From J054 sp965223095 (GTDB taxonomy: Bacteria > Pseudomonadota > Gammaproteobacteria > Steroidobacterales > GCA-2729495): a stretch of DNA of 64,000 nt. Numbering within the stretch: the stretch's first letter is position 1; each line of letters opens with the position of its first letter. Under the pieces are notes generated by a model. That model ran no database searches, was not told the origin of the DNA, and worked only from the letters and a program-made list of their open reading frames with translations. Location: assembly GCA_965223095.1 (NCBI GenBank), contig OZ244979.1:806001-870000 (forward strand), written 5' to 3'. This document shows positions 44,914 to 54,061 of the stretch, in pieces. The translations under genes were made by a program, and so were the position numbers.

Positions 44914-45528
44914 TTATTGGGCCTCATCTATCGTGCAACTATTTTCGGGTAGGCTATCTTGATCACATCTTGTGGCACACATCATGCTTACCACGGTTAC
45001 GCAGCTTGCAGCGAGGACAGTTTGCGGACCAGGCCGTCGAACATCGCCTGGCGCTGGTCCACAAATCGCCGGAAGATTGTCCTGCATGCACTGAATTGCA
45101 CACTGAGAATTGGTCGAAGGCGGAAAAGCCGCGCAATCTGCGTCGAAACATGCACTCTCATTTGGGTTGTTGTTCGGAACGCAATTGTCCGCTGGGTTAG
45201 GCTGGTTTCCAACAAAATTGAATCCAGGTCCACAGATCCTATCCAGGCCAAGGGGATCGCTGAATCGTACCGGGTTCTGCCCCACATACCCATAGGTATT
45301 TAGTCCGCCCGCCAACCCAATCGGATCACTCTCCAGGTATCTACCGGTATTGCTGTCATAGTCCCTAAAGTAGTTGTAAACAACTCGATTGTACGACGAT
45401 CGCCGACTACGTTGGCGATTTTCCCAACGCATTCCGCGGCTTAAGTTGTTTCTGCGCCGACGCGTGGGCCCCACAACGACTTTTTGACCCAGATGCGACT
45501 TTTCGAATAACAGAGACATGCTGCGCAT
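44914..45528 (-). CDS. Orphan Rhs tip P1, Cys-rich
   Basis: 204 residues. A basic leader (SHLGQKVVVGPTRRRRNN...) related in position and in the LGQK motif to P3/P4, junction palindrome AGTTGTAAACAACT (45372-45385), then YNYFRDYDSNTGRYLESDP and a variable domain with 11 Cys (CVPNNNPNESACFDADC, CAIQCMQDNLPAIC, CVTVVSMMCATRC). So many Cys suggest a disulfide-rich secreted domain, fitting a periplasmic immunity partner. Function unknown. Confidence 0.7.
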   Translation of the reverse strand: MRSMSLLFEKSHLGQKVVVGPTRRRRNNLSRGMRWENRQRSRRSSYNRVVYNYFRDYDSNTGRYLESDPIGLAGGLNTYGYVGQNPVRFSDPLGLDRICGPGFNFVGNQPNPADNCVPNNNPNESACFDADCAAFPPSTNSQCAIQCMQDNLPAICGPAPGDVRRPGPQTVLAASCVTVVSMMCATRCDQDSLPENSCTIDEAQ

Positions 45529-45560
45529 GGTAACTGGCCGACACCATGCGCGCAGGATTC

Positions 45561-45866
45561 TTAGTCGTCAAACGCCGTCTGCAGGCTTTCGACCTCAGAC
45601 TGTCTCAAAAATCGAGAGAACAACTCAGTACCCGATTTTAGAGAACCCTCTATCGCACAAGCGCGATCCACCTGGTAAAGCTCTACTTCGATGCGCTTTC
45701 CTTCAGCAGAATACGAATGTTCCTCTGACTGAGCACAAGTCGTTGCGATTTCTTTTGCTTCAACTTCTGACCGCGCCTCTACCAGAATTATTCGCTCCTC
45801 CCAAAGCAGGTCGCCAGCCGCTTCGCCTGTGCTTCTCATGAAAAAATTCACTCCAAACATTGTCAT
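45561..45866 (-). CDS. DUF4288 family protein, likely immunity protein of Rhs-A
   Basis: 101 residues. LLWEERIILVEARSEVEAKEIA, SEEHSYSAEG and a terminal GTELFSRFLR match DUF4288. Its ATG overlaps the Rhs-A stop (ATGA), the standard toxin-immunity arrangement. No signal peptide: cytoplasmic, so the Rhs-A tip probably acts in the cytoplasm. Confidence 0.8.
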   Translation of the reverse strand: MTMFGVNFFMRSTGEAAGDLLWEERIILVEARSEVEAKEIATTCAQSEEHSYSAEGKRIEVELYQVDRACAIEGSLKSGTELFSRFLRQSEVESLQTAFDD

Positions 45867-48800
45867 TTCAGAAACCTCGAGTCCGTGAGAAGTTTTTTCG
45901 CCGTTCTTGCTGCTCTGTCGCCAGACCGAGCAGCTTCAAAAATTTGCTCTAGCGTCTTATCCCTGAACTGCCCTGGGAACTGCCTGTTCACCGACGCCTT
46001 ACAGTTCTGTGCGATGAAGTCATCTGCCCGTGTAGTTAATTTCTTAATTCCTTCTTCAAGAAGTTTTCTTTTCCTAGGATCCGTAACAATTTCTGATAGA
46101 GTGCGCAGCGCCTTTACGTCACCCCTTACGACTGCCGACTCAATCGCACTTTCAACCGAGTCTTTAATTAGTCCCAGTGGATCGATATTCGTGAGTGGAT
46201 TCGCACCGACATACCCGTACGTGTTGAGTCCTCCCTCTAACCCAATCGGATCGGATTCCAGGTACCTGCCGGTGTTGCTGTCATAGTCTCTGAAGTAGTT
46301 GTAATAAACCCCCGCCAAGCCATAATCAATTTGCCCCGGAAACCGCAAGCGCACCGTCGCTGTTCCCGACAGTATCGCCTTACCAAAGGCATCCGATGCA
46401 TTCCGCCAGGTAATTGCTCCTGCGGGACTGGTACCCACCCGCGGGGTGCCCAGCTGATCGGTGTGCAGGTAAGTGATTTCTGTGCCCACATGCACGCCCT
46501 GACTGTCGTAGCTCTCCTGGATTTGTGCCACAGGAATATTGTCCAGCCAAATCCAATCCCACTCAATGGTGATATTGCTGCTACTTTGCTGCACCATGCC
46601 CAGCGCCCGACCATCGCTGGCAAAGTGGAAATACTCTTGCCAGGTTGCACAACCGCCGCACGGGCAACTCGGCGAGGTATCGGTGCGCGCTAATTCGCCC
46701 AGGCCGTTGTACAGCATGGTGACGGTACTGCCGGCGCTGTTGATCGAAGCCAGGCGACTGGCCGCATTGTAGGTGCTAGTGACGCCCGCCCCATTGTTGG
46801 TGAGATTGCCCGCGCCATCATAGGTCACCGGTTGGCCATTGAAGGTGGCAATGCGGTTGGGCTGATTGTTGGCGGTGTCATACAGCAGCGTTTGACTGGC
46901 AAAGCCCGGCTGATCGGCATGGCGGGCGGTGCGGTTGCCATTGCCGTCATACGTATAGGTAGCTAGCCCGGCATTCGCATCCACCCGGGTGTCATCGGTG
47001 AGACGATGCAATTGATCGTAGTCGTAATCACGGCTGTTGCTGGCATCCAGGGCATCGGTATCCACCTCGATATTGCCGGCCTCATCGTAGCTGTAACCGT
47101 GATAATCCCACGCGCCATTGATGTTACCCAGGCCGATTTGGTCCGGCCGATAGGCCGTGTCGTGTGTTCTAAAACTCGCTAAGCCATTGCCCAGGAAGAT
47201 GTTCTTGGCGGGCCCAAACGGTTCATACAGGACGCCGCTTACCAGCGTGGTCACCGCCTGGTCGATGGGCGAGGTCATCTTGATCTGGAAGATTTCACCG
47301 GTCGTGTTACGCACATACTCCACCACGCGACCCGACGGATAAGTGATGGTCTGCAGCGCGTCATTCTTCTCATACGTGTAACCGGTGGCATAGGCACTGG
47401 GTGCGACCGGGCTGCCCGGCACATACTGGCGTTGGTCGGTCACATTACCGAACAGGTTGTAGTCATACTGGGTGTCGACGATGGTCCCGGCTGCATCCTC
47501 ATAGGAGACCATATCCAGCCGACCCAACTCACCGGCCGCATCATAGTCGAAGGTCACATCCGGGACGGCGGTTGTCGCGGTGTAATCGATGGTTGCTACG
47601 CGATTGAGGGCATCATAGGTATACACCCAGCGCCCGGTCACCGCAGCGCAATACGTTGCCCCAGCGGTATAGCGCCCGTCGGCCTTGCAGGTCATGTTGC
47701 CCGCTGCATCGTAGGCGTACAGCGTCTTGCCTCGGTCGGGGCTATTCTCCTCTAGTAGGTTGCCCAGATCATCGTAAACGTAAGTCGTGTTGGCGTCATT
47801 CGGCGCCGTAACCGACGTCAGATTGTCGTGGACATCATAGCCGTAGTCGGTCGGATCGGGCATACCGTTCACTGGATCAATCACCGTTGTCAATCGATTC
47901 AATGCATCGTAAGCATAATCTGTGAAGTGGCTATTCGGGTCCGTTGCATCCTCAAGATTGCCCACCGCATCGAAATTCAGGCTGGCGGCCACAGAGTTGC
48001 CCTGTTGCAATGATTCCAAGCGATTGCGGGCATCATAGGCCATGGTCACGGCTTTCTTGATCGTGCCATTGGGGGCCTTGAGATCCTCGCCAGTGCGGTT
48101 GCCGCGTAAATCGTAGCTGTAATCAATCTTATCGCCGTTATTGTCGGTGATGGAGTCGAGCAAATGGGCGTCTGTCCACGCGTAGTCGAGAACGACCCCG
48201 TTGGGCAGAGTCACCAAATCAATTCGCCCGGCTGCATCATAGTCGTAGTCAGTGACCCGGACTTCGCTGCCATCAGTCACGGTGATGGTGTTTACCCAAC
48301 CGCGTAGCTCGTAAGTGTAGTCCGTCACCAAGCCATTGGGGTCGGTGATCTTCTTCAGCCGACCATCCGCGTAGTACTCGTTGAAGGTCGTGACATGGCC
48401 CAAGGCATTAGTGATCGTTTTGAGTTGGCCACAGCGGCCACCACCGCCTGCACTACAGGCCGCACCCAATGCGTCGGTGTCGTAGTAGTCAATGTCCACT
48501 ACATCGTCCTGACCGGCTGGCAAATCAGTACGCGGACCGTTGATGCGCGTCACTTGGCCATCGCTGTTGTAGGTCTCGAACGTCGTCGTGCGCCAAGTCC
48601 CCGCGCCACTGGGCGCATAGCCGGCAATCGTCACCGTCTGCGGCAGCCGTGTGCCGGGATGGTAAGTCGTCGCTACTGATCTTACCGCACCACCACCGGC
48701 CACACTGGGACTGGTTACCAGCTGCGGCAGTTCACTGCTATCTTCTAAGAAATTACTGTAACTGGTGGTGCGCTTGAACTGACCGCTGGTATCTTGATCA

Positions 48801-50602
48801 GCTTCGGTCATCGAGGTGCGATGGTATTGATCATAACCGTAGCGGGTTACGTTACCGTTTTCGTCGGTCAGCGTTTCTAGGCGGCGAGCGTAATCGTTTG
48901 GATCATAGTTGAACAAGCGTGTATCGCCATCTAACTCGATTGACAACAGCTTGCGATAGTCTTCGTCCGCACCCGAGGGCGGCAAATAGCGGTCGAAACG
49001 GCCGATTACGAGATTCCAATATTGAGGATCACTGTCTCGTGCCGCCTGCACCGCTTGCTCTAAAGAGGTGTAAGGGTTCGAGCTTCCTGCAATCGTCCAC
49101 ACCCACTCGTCATTGCCCGGAGTAAAGGTATAAGTGGTGACGTTGCTATCCGCATCGGTGACTGTGGTCAAATCATTCGCGGCGTCATAATTTAAATCGA
49201 TTCTGCCAATCCCACCGCTGTGTTCACTGAGAATCGCTCGGCCACTGCTGTCATAGTCAAACGTCGCATATTGCACACCGTTTTCATCTTGAATGCCGGT
49301 CAATAAATGTGGGAAGCCCGGTTTTGTATACAGATAGGTTCGGAAAGTATTGTCTTGATAGGTGACTTGCTCAAGATTTCGGTCAGCGTCGTAATCATAT
49401 TGAATGACGTTGCCAGCTGGATCGGTTATGAAATCAATGTATTCCAGGTAGTCCTCGCCACCGTAAAAGAACTGGAGTTCATGGCCAAATGGGCCAATGA
49501 CTTTTTCTAACTCGCCTTGTGTGCCGTACTGCAGGGTCGTGATCTGGCCAGCGGGGCTTGCCATTCGCAACAGTTGCCCGGTTGCACTGAAGTATTCTTG
49601 ACCACCGGCATTGGTGTGGTGCACCCACTCACCCCCGGTGCCCGCCACAATCTGCGTGCCAGAACCGGTGATCGATAAATAAATGCCGCTGCCAGCGGCA
49701 GATTCTTCCAGCGGTATGGCAAAGCCAGCCGCCGTGACGAGCGTATTGGGGACGGCCGGACTACCAGTTAAGACGAGCTTGGCCGAGTAGTCATGCGTCC
49801 AACCGATACCCAAACCAGCATCGCCCCGCGGCATTTGGGAGTGATAGGTGCGCTGGAAGCTGAACCCAGGACCGGAATAGTCGACTGCCGTTTCATATTT
49901 ATCGCCAGTTGCCGCGTTACAGGGGTTACCCTCCAGTGCGCAGGCGTTCTCAATCGGCGGCGTGCCGAGGAGTTTCTCGGTGGCTGTGCTTTCGCACATC
50001 GTCGCACCGGGAGAGTAGAGATAGTACGGGGTGCAATCGACCGCGCGTCGACGTCTGATATGATATCCAGACGGTTCATTATCTTCACAGCCGATGAGGA
50101 CTGGCGGTGAAACGCTATGATCGTATTCAGGATATTGCGTTTGAACTGTGTAGTCTCTCCTTTCATCTCGGCTGTATCCCATCAAACCGTTCCCAGCGTC
50201 GTCAAACCACTCGCCAGCGTGGCTATAGCTAATGGAAGAGCAAACTGTGTGTGTGTTTTGATATTGGGTGATCAGGCAACCGATAATGGCGGCTTCTTGA
50301 TCTTCGGAACCAATCGGCATCCCGCAACCGCTCGCGCTGTCGAAGTATGCCCATTCTTCAACATTCGGCGGCATCGGCGGACTGACCAACTCCACTTCTT
50401 GGCGCGCATCCGTCGCCATCGCGACCGTCATGCAACCCATTAATACCAACGTGAATAAGATGGCAAAAAGGCGGCTGATTAATCCGCTATTGTGATTCAC
50501 GCTCAACGTCTGCATGCGCAGCACCCTTTTCAAATGCTCGAAACTGGCGCAGCTGTCAGTCTGGTCATATAGGTGGTAATCATTGTGATTGGCAGCTTGC
50601 AT
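45863..50602 (-). CDS. Full-length exported Rhs/YD-repeat polymorphic toxin (Rhs-A)
   Basis: 1579 residues, the only intact Rhs here. A 29-residue polar stretch, then a signal-like segment (LISRLFAILFTLVLMGCMTVAMA, about 42-64). A DUF6531-like entry domain (about 235-300; NPCNAATGDKYETAVDYSGP) is followed by YD repeats (about 300-1340), the Rhs core (WQEYFHFASDGRALGM, YLHTDQLGTPRVG, YNYFRDYDSNTGRYLESDP, DPLGL) and a 101-residue basic helical tip (RQFPGQFRDKTLEQIFEAA, KKLLTDSRFLK). ATG 50602 has a strong AGGAGAG upstream; ATG 50515 is an alternative giving an ordinary signal peptide. YD shells encapsulate the toxin. No VgrG/PAAR genes are near, so Sec export is assumed. The tip is a putative nuclease-like toxin of unknown class. 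Confidence 0.9.
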   Translation of the reverse strand: MQAANHNDYHLYDQTDSCASFEHLKRVLRMQTLSVNHNSGLISRLFAILFTLVLMGCMTVAMATDARQEVELVSPPMPPNVEEWAYFDSASGCGMPIGSEDQEAAIIGCLITQYQNTHTVCSSISYSHAGEWFDDAGNGLMGYSRDERRDYTVQTQYPEYDHSVSPPVLIGCEDNEPSGYHIRRRRAVDCTPYYLYSPGATMCESTATEKLLGTPPIENACALEGNPCNAATGDKYETAVDYSGPGFSFQRTYHSQMPRGDAGLGIGWTHDYSAKLVLTGSPAVPNTLVTAAGFAIPLEESAAGSGIYLSITGSGTQIVAGTGGEWVHHTNAGGQEYFSATGQLLRMASPAGQITTLQYGTQGELEKVIGPFGHELQFFYGGEDYLEYIDFITDPAGNVIQYDYDADRNLEQVTYQDNTFRTYLYTKPGFPHLLTGIQDENGVQYATFDYDSSGRAILSEHSGGIGRIDLNYDAANDLTTVTDADSNVTTYTFTPGNDEWVWTIAGSSNPYTSLEQAVQAARDSDPQYWNLVIGRFDRYLPPSGADEDYRKLLSIELDGDTRLFNYDPNDYARRLETLTDENGNVTRYGYDQYHRTSMTEADQDTSGQFKRTTSYSNFLEDSSELPQLVTSPSVAGGGAVRSVATTYHPGTRLPQTVTIAGYAPSGAGTWRTTTFETYNSDGQVTRINGPRTDLPAGQDDVVDIDYYDTDALGAACSAGGGGRCGQLKTITNALGHVTTFNEYYADGRLKKITDPNGLVTDYTYELRGWVNTITVTDGSEVRVTDYDYDAAGRIDLVTLPNGVVLDYAWTDAHLLDSITDNNGDKIDYSYDLRGNRTGEDLKAPNGTIKKAVTMAYDARNRLESLQQGNSVAASLNFDAVGNLEDATDPNSHFTDYAYDALNRLTTVIDPVNGMPDPTDYGYDVHDNLTSVTAPNDANTTYVYDDLGNLLEENSPDRGKTLYAYDAAGNMTCKADGRYTAGATYCAAVTGRWVYTYDALNRVATIDYTATTAVPDVTFDYDAAGELGRLDMVSYEDAAGTIVDTQYDYNLFGNVTDQRQYVPGSPVAPSAYATGYTYEKNDALQTITYPSGRVVEYVRNTTGEIFQIKMTSPIDQAVTTLVSGVLYEPFGPAKNIFLGNGLASFRTHDTAYRPDQIGLGNINGAWDYHGYSYDEAGNIEVDTDALDASNSRDYDYDQLHRLTDDTRVDANAGLATYTYDGNGNRTARHADQPGFASQTLLYDTANNQPNRIATFNGQPVTYDGAGNLTNNGAGVTSTYNAASRLASINSAGSTVTMLYNGLGELARTDTSPSCPCGGCATWQEYFHFASDGRALGMVQQSSSNITIEWDWIWLDNIPVAQIQESYDSQGVHVGTEITYLHTDQLGTPRVGTSPAGAITWRNASDAFGKAILSGTATVRLRFPGQIDYGLAGVYYNYFRDYDSNTGRYLESDPIGLEGGLNTYGYVGANPLTNIDPLGLIKDSVESAIESAVVRGDVKALRTLSEIVTDPRKRKLLEEGIKKLTTRADDFIAQNCKASVNRQFPGQFRDKTLEQIFEAARSGDRAARTAKKLLTDSRFLK

Positions 50603-50810
50603 TCGTTGATCTCTCCTAGACAGTAATGAGCAATGTCGAATTATCGAATTGCAACATGTATCGAAACCGGCTTAAATGCATACCTTGAGGGTTCCTAATG
50701 CTTCGCTTTTCCAAACTCGACTGAACCGCTGGATAACGTGGTTCAATGAACTGGAAGCCAGCTAAACATTTGCCATCAAGCTTCTCGCCCACTGTGGCAT
50801 CAATAGACAA

Positions 50811-51233
50811 CTAGTCAGCCGCGAGCGATTCGGCAGCTTGTAACAACTCCCCTTGCAGACACTGGGCGAATCCGCGGGCAAAGCCGGCATGATCTAGACG
50901 ACCATCGACTTTGGCGTTATCCGCACGGGGAAACTTACGTTGATAGAACTCAGAACACGCTTGCCGCAATGAATACACCTGCTTGACACAGGCATCGCGC
51001 GATTTCCCGGTCGCCAATTGAAGTTCTCGGTCTGAACACAGCCGTGAAATAACCGCCACTTCATAAAGCGGCATGACCTCAGCCACATCATCGAGCTTGC
51101 GCTCAAGATTTTGGCTGGCGAGGTATTCCGGTGATGGCGTCTTCGGGACGGCATCGAAGTCTTGGCCGTTAGCTGCGTTAACGAATAGGCACAACAAAGC
51201 CGTGCCGAGAGAAAATGGGATGCGGACATTCAC
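50811..51233 (-). CDS. Small secreted protein upstream of Rhs-A
   Basis: 140 residues with a signal peptide (FSLGTALLCLFVNAANG) and four Cys in the mature part (SRLCSDRE, DACVKQ, QACSEF, QCLQGE). Unrecognised. On the same strand, 208 bp before Rhs-A; it could be co-transcribed and assist export, but this is only positional. The 208-bp gap holds no clear gene. Confidence 0.65.
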   Translation of the reverse strand: MNVRIPFSLGTALLCLFVNAANGQDFDAVPKTPSPEYLASQNLERKLDDVAEVMPLYEVAVISRLCSDRELQLATGKSRDACVKQVYSLRQACSEFYQRKFPRADNAKVDGRLDHAGFARGFAQCLQGELLQAAESLAAD

Positions 51234-51533
51234 GATGGATGCTCCCTACGATGATTCTCAGGCCGAAGTACTCAACCTCGACCGAGGGATTAGTCGTGAT
51301 GGGAAGCAGCGTCCTTGTCGATTCCCCTATTGCTTCGAGGACAAACGCAGTTCCCCGAATCCTCTTGACCCTAGAGGAGTGAGGATGCGTAGTCAATGCG
51401 TATTTCTGAGTAAACAGAGTGATTACTGCATTGGGAATTTGCGATCAAGATGATCTAGCGGTAAGTTAACGCGATCCCACAAGGCGCTACCAACTCTGCG
51501 AGACCTAACCAAGGCCGGTAAATAAAGTACCAA
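51234..51533. other. Intergenic segment without a gene
   Basis: No convincing frame on either strand. Probably contains the promoter for the minus-strand genes 50811-51233 and Rhs-A; no boxes assigned. Confidence 0.4.
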
Positions 51534-51625
51534 TGGCTAGACAGAAGGCTTTCAGGTATACGGCGTGCTTATCTCGTAGCGTTTAGCGAGTTTTTTTGTG
51601 TTGCGCGCGGGCGTTTTTAAACATA
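51534..51625 (+). repeat. 92-bp element X, copy 2
   Basis: Near-identical to 35624-35715. Its right end (AAACATA) directly adjoins the first base of the Rhs-D homology. The internal stem plus T-run (near 51573-51597) lies just upstream of Rhs-D on the same strand and should stop read-through into it. Confidence 0.75.
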
Positions 51626-53551
51626 TATGATGCGGCGGGCAACATGACCTGCAAGGCGGATGGGCGCTATACCACCGGGGCAACGTATTGCGCTGCGGTG
51701 ACCGGGCGCTGGGTGTATACCTATGATGCCCTCAATCGGGTTGCGAGCATCGATTACACCGCGACGACTGCCGCCCCGGATGTGATCTTTGACTATGACG
51801 CCGCCGGTGAGCTGGGTCGGCTGGATATGGTCTCCTATGAAGATGCAGCCGGGACCATCGTTGACACCCAGTTTGACTACAACCTGTTCGGTAATGTGAC
51901 CGACCAACGCCAATATGTGCCGGGCAGCCCGGTCGCACCCAGTGCCTATGCCACCGGTTACACGTATGCGAAGAATGATGCGCTTAAGACCATCACTTAC
52001 CCCTCGGGTCGGGAAGTTGAGTACCTGCGCAACGCCACCGGTGAAATCATCCAGATCAAGATGACCTCGCCCATCGACCAGGCGGTGACCACACTGGTCA
52101 CCAATGTGAAATATGAACCCTTCGGACCCCCAAAGCAGATCTTCTTGGCGAACGGCTTAACCAGTGTGAAGGTACACGACACCGCCTATCGACCCATTCA
52201 AAGTCTCTTGGGGAATGCCAGCGGAGCCTGGGACTATCACAGCTACAGCTACGATGAAGCCGGCAATATCGAGGTCGATACCGATGCCTTGGATGCCAGC
52301 AATAGCCGTGATTACGACTACGATCAATTGCATCGTCTCACCGATGACACCATGGTGGATGCGAATGCGGCCTTGGATACCTACACCTATGACGGCAACG
52401 GCAATCGTACCGCCCGCCATGCCGATCAGCCGAATTTCACCAGCCAAACGCTGCTGTATGACACCGCCAACAATCAGCCCAACCGCATTGCCACCTTCAA
52501 TGGCCAACCGGTGACCTATGATGGCGCGGGCAATCTCACCAACAATGGGGCGGGTGTAGCGAATACTTTCAATGCCGCCGGCCGGTTGGCCTCAATCACC
52601 AGCTCAGGCGACTCGGTGTCGATGCTCTACAACGGTCTGGGCGAGCTGGCGCGCAGCGACACTCAGCCCAGTTGTCCCTGTGGGGGTTGTGCCACCTGGC
52701 AGGAATACTTCCACTTTGCCGAGGACGGCCGGGCCTTGGGCCTGGTGCAAGAAAGTAATAACGGGAATCGGATCGAGTGGGACTGGGTGTGGTTGGACAA
52801 TATTCCGGTGGTGCAAATCCAGGAGAGCTACGACAGTCAGGGTAATCATGTGGGCACGGAAATCACTTACCTGCATACCGATCAGCTGGGCGCACCCAGA
52901 GTGGGCACCAGCCCCAGCCAAGTCATTACCTGGCGGAATTACGCCGATGCGTTCGGCCAAGCGTTGTTGACCGGCTCTGCGACCGTGCGCTTAAGATTGC
53001 CCGGGCAGATTGACTATGGCTTGGCGGGAATTTATTACAACTACTTTAGAGATTATGACTCCAATACCGGTAGGTATCTGGAGAGTGATCCGATTGGGTT
53101 AGCAGGTGGGCTGAATACGTACGGGTACGTTGATGGGAATCCGCTGAATTTTATGGATCCGTTGGGACTTGATAAACTGGTTTTGTTCAACCCAAAACCA
53201 TGGTTAACACAAGATCGAATATCTATGCTTTATGCGTCACAATTTCCTGACGATCCAGACCGATGTCTTGTTTTTGCGCACGGCAACCCGCGAGCTGTCG
53301 CCAATGACCGAAACGGTCGATTCCGACGGAAACTATTAACCGCCAGCGAACTCTCGGAATTGATTGAACGTGAATGCAAGCCTGATCAGCCAGTTACTCT
53401 CTTATCTTGTGAGACTGCCCAGGGAGAAGATTCTTTTGCGGAACAGCTAAGTGAAATAATTGATAGGGAGGTAACGGGCTTTCCATACAAGGTTCCGATG
53501 CTTTCTCCAACTCTCCCGCCGGGTGGGGTAACTTTTAATGGCCCCGAATAA
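51596..53551 (+). pseudogene. Truncated Rhs core with caspase-like tip (Rhs-D)
   Basis: 651-residue frame, opposite orientation to the other Rhs genes. Core homology begins at 51626 (YDAAGNMTCKADGRY); the first residues come from element X, and no signal peptide is present. After YNYFRDYDSNTGRYLESDP and DPLGL comes a tip of about 135 residues with LVFAHGNPRAVAND and, about 50 residues later, VTLLSCETAQGEDSFAEQL. The His-Gly then Ser-Cys order after beta strands resembles clan CD (caspase/C80-like) proteases. An X-borne terminator lies directly upstream, so it may be silent. Confidence 0.75.
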
Positions 53552-54047
53552 GAATCTAAATCGCCTGGCGGTTCCAATTTTATTTGTTATTTTGGCGGCA
53601 TCTGTAGCTTGCTCCGAAAAAGAACACAGAGTGGAAATTGTAGCTATTAGCGACGCAAGTATTCTTCTCGACGGGGGGTCTATAACCATAGATGCGAAAA
53701 CAGACACTGGCGAGTCAGTACGAGTTTTGCTCGATCAATCCTTAGACGAGGAACTCGATAGAAAATCACCGGTGCTAGAAGTTAGTGGCGAAAAAATAAT
53801 ACCGGGTAGTAAAAAAGAATTAAATCTTCTACTAGACTTAAACAGATGGATACGAAACAATGCGGTGAACGGATCTTTTGCCGAATCACGAGATCTCTAT
53901 TTTAGCTCTCCTGGTCAAAATGAAGAGCATTATACCGTAGTGGTAGTTGGTTCGTTACTGGAGGTAATATGTCTTGCGTATGAGGAAAAAAGAGAATACA
54001 GCGACTTGTGCAGCAACTACATCATGCCGGCAAACCTAAGCAACTGA
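53538..54047 (+). CDS. Lipoprotein, candidate immunity protein for Rhs-D
   Basis: 169 residues. Signal peptide with lipobox SVAC (VPILFVILAASVAC), then a mixed domain rich in Asp/Glu (VEIVAISDASILLDGG, SVRVLLDQSLDEELD). Overlaps the Rhs-D tip by 14 bp. Unrecognised; role from position. Confidence 0.6.
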   Translation: MAPNKNLNRLAVPILFVILAASVACSEKEHRVEIVAISDASILLDGGSITIDAKTDTGESVRVLLDQSLDEELDRKSPVLEVSGEKIIPGSKKELNLLLDLNRWIRNNAVNGSFAESRDLYFSSPGQNEEHYTVVVVGSLLEVICLAYEEKREYSDLCSNYIMPANLSN

Positions 54048-54061
54048 CTCTACTCTCGCAT

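Noticed and set aside
50616..50810. A 64-codon minus-strand frame between the small secreted protein and Rhs-A.
   Set aside because: No family similarity, no ribosome-binding site, and composition looks non-coding.
36795..53970. Long antisense frames over the Rhs cores (for example near 38978-39334, 40025-40354 and 47432-47755).
   Set aside because: They repeat wherever the core repeats and follow from YD-repeat codon bias; no independent support.
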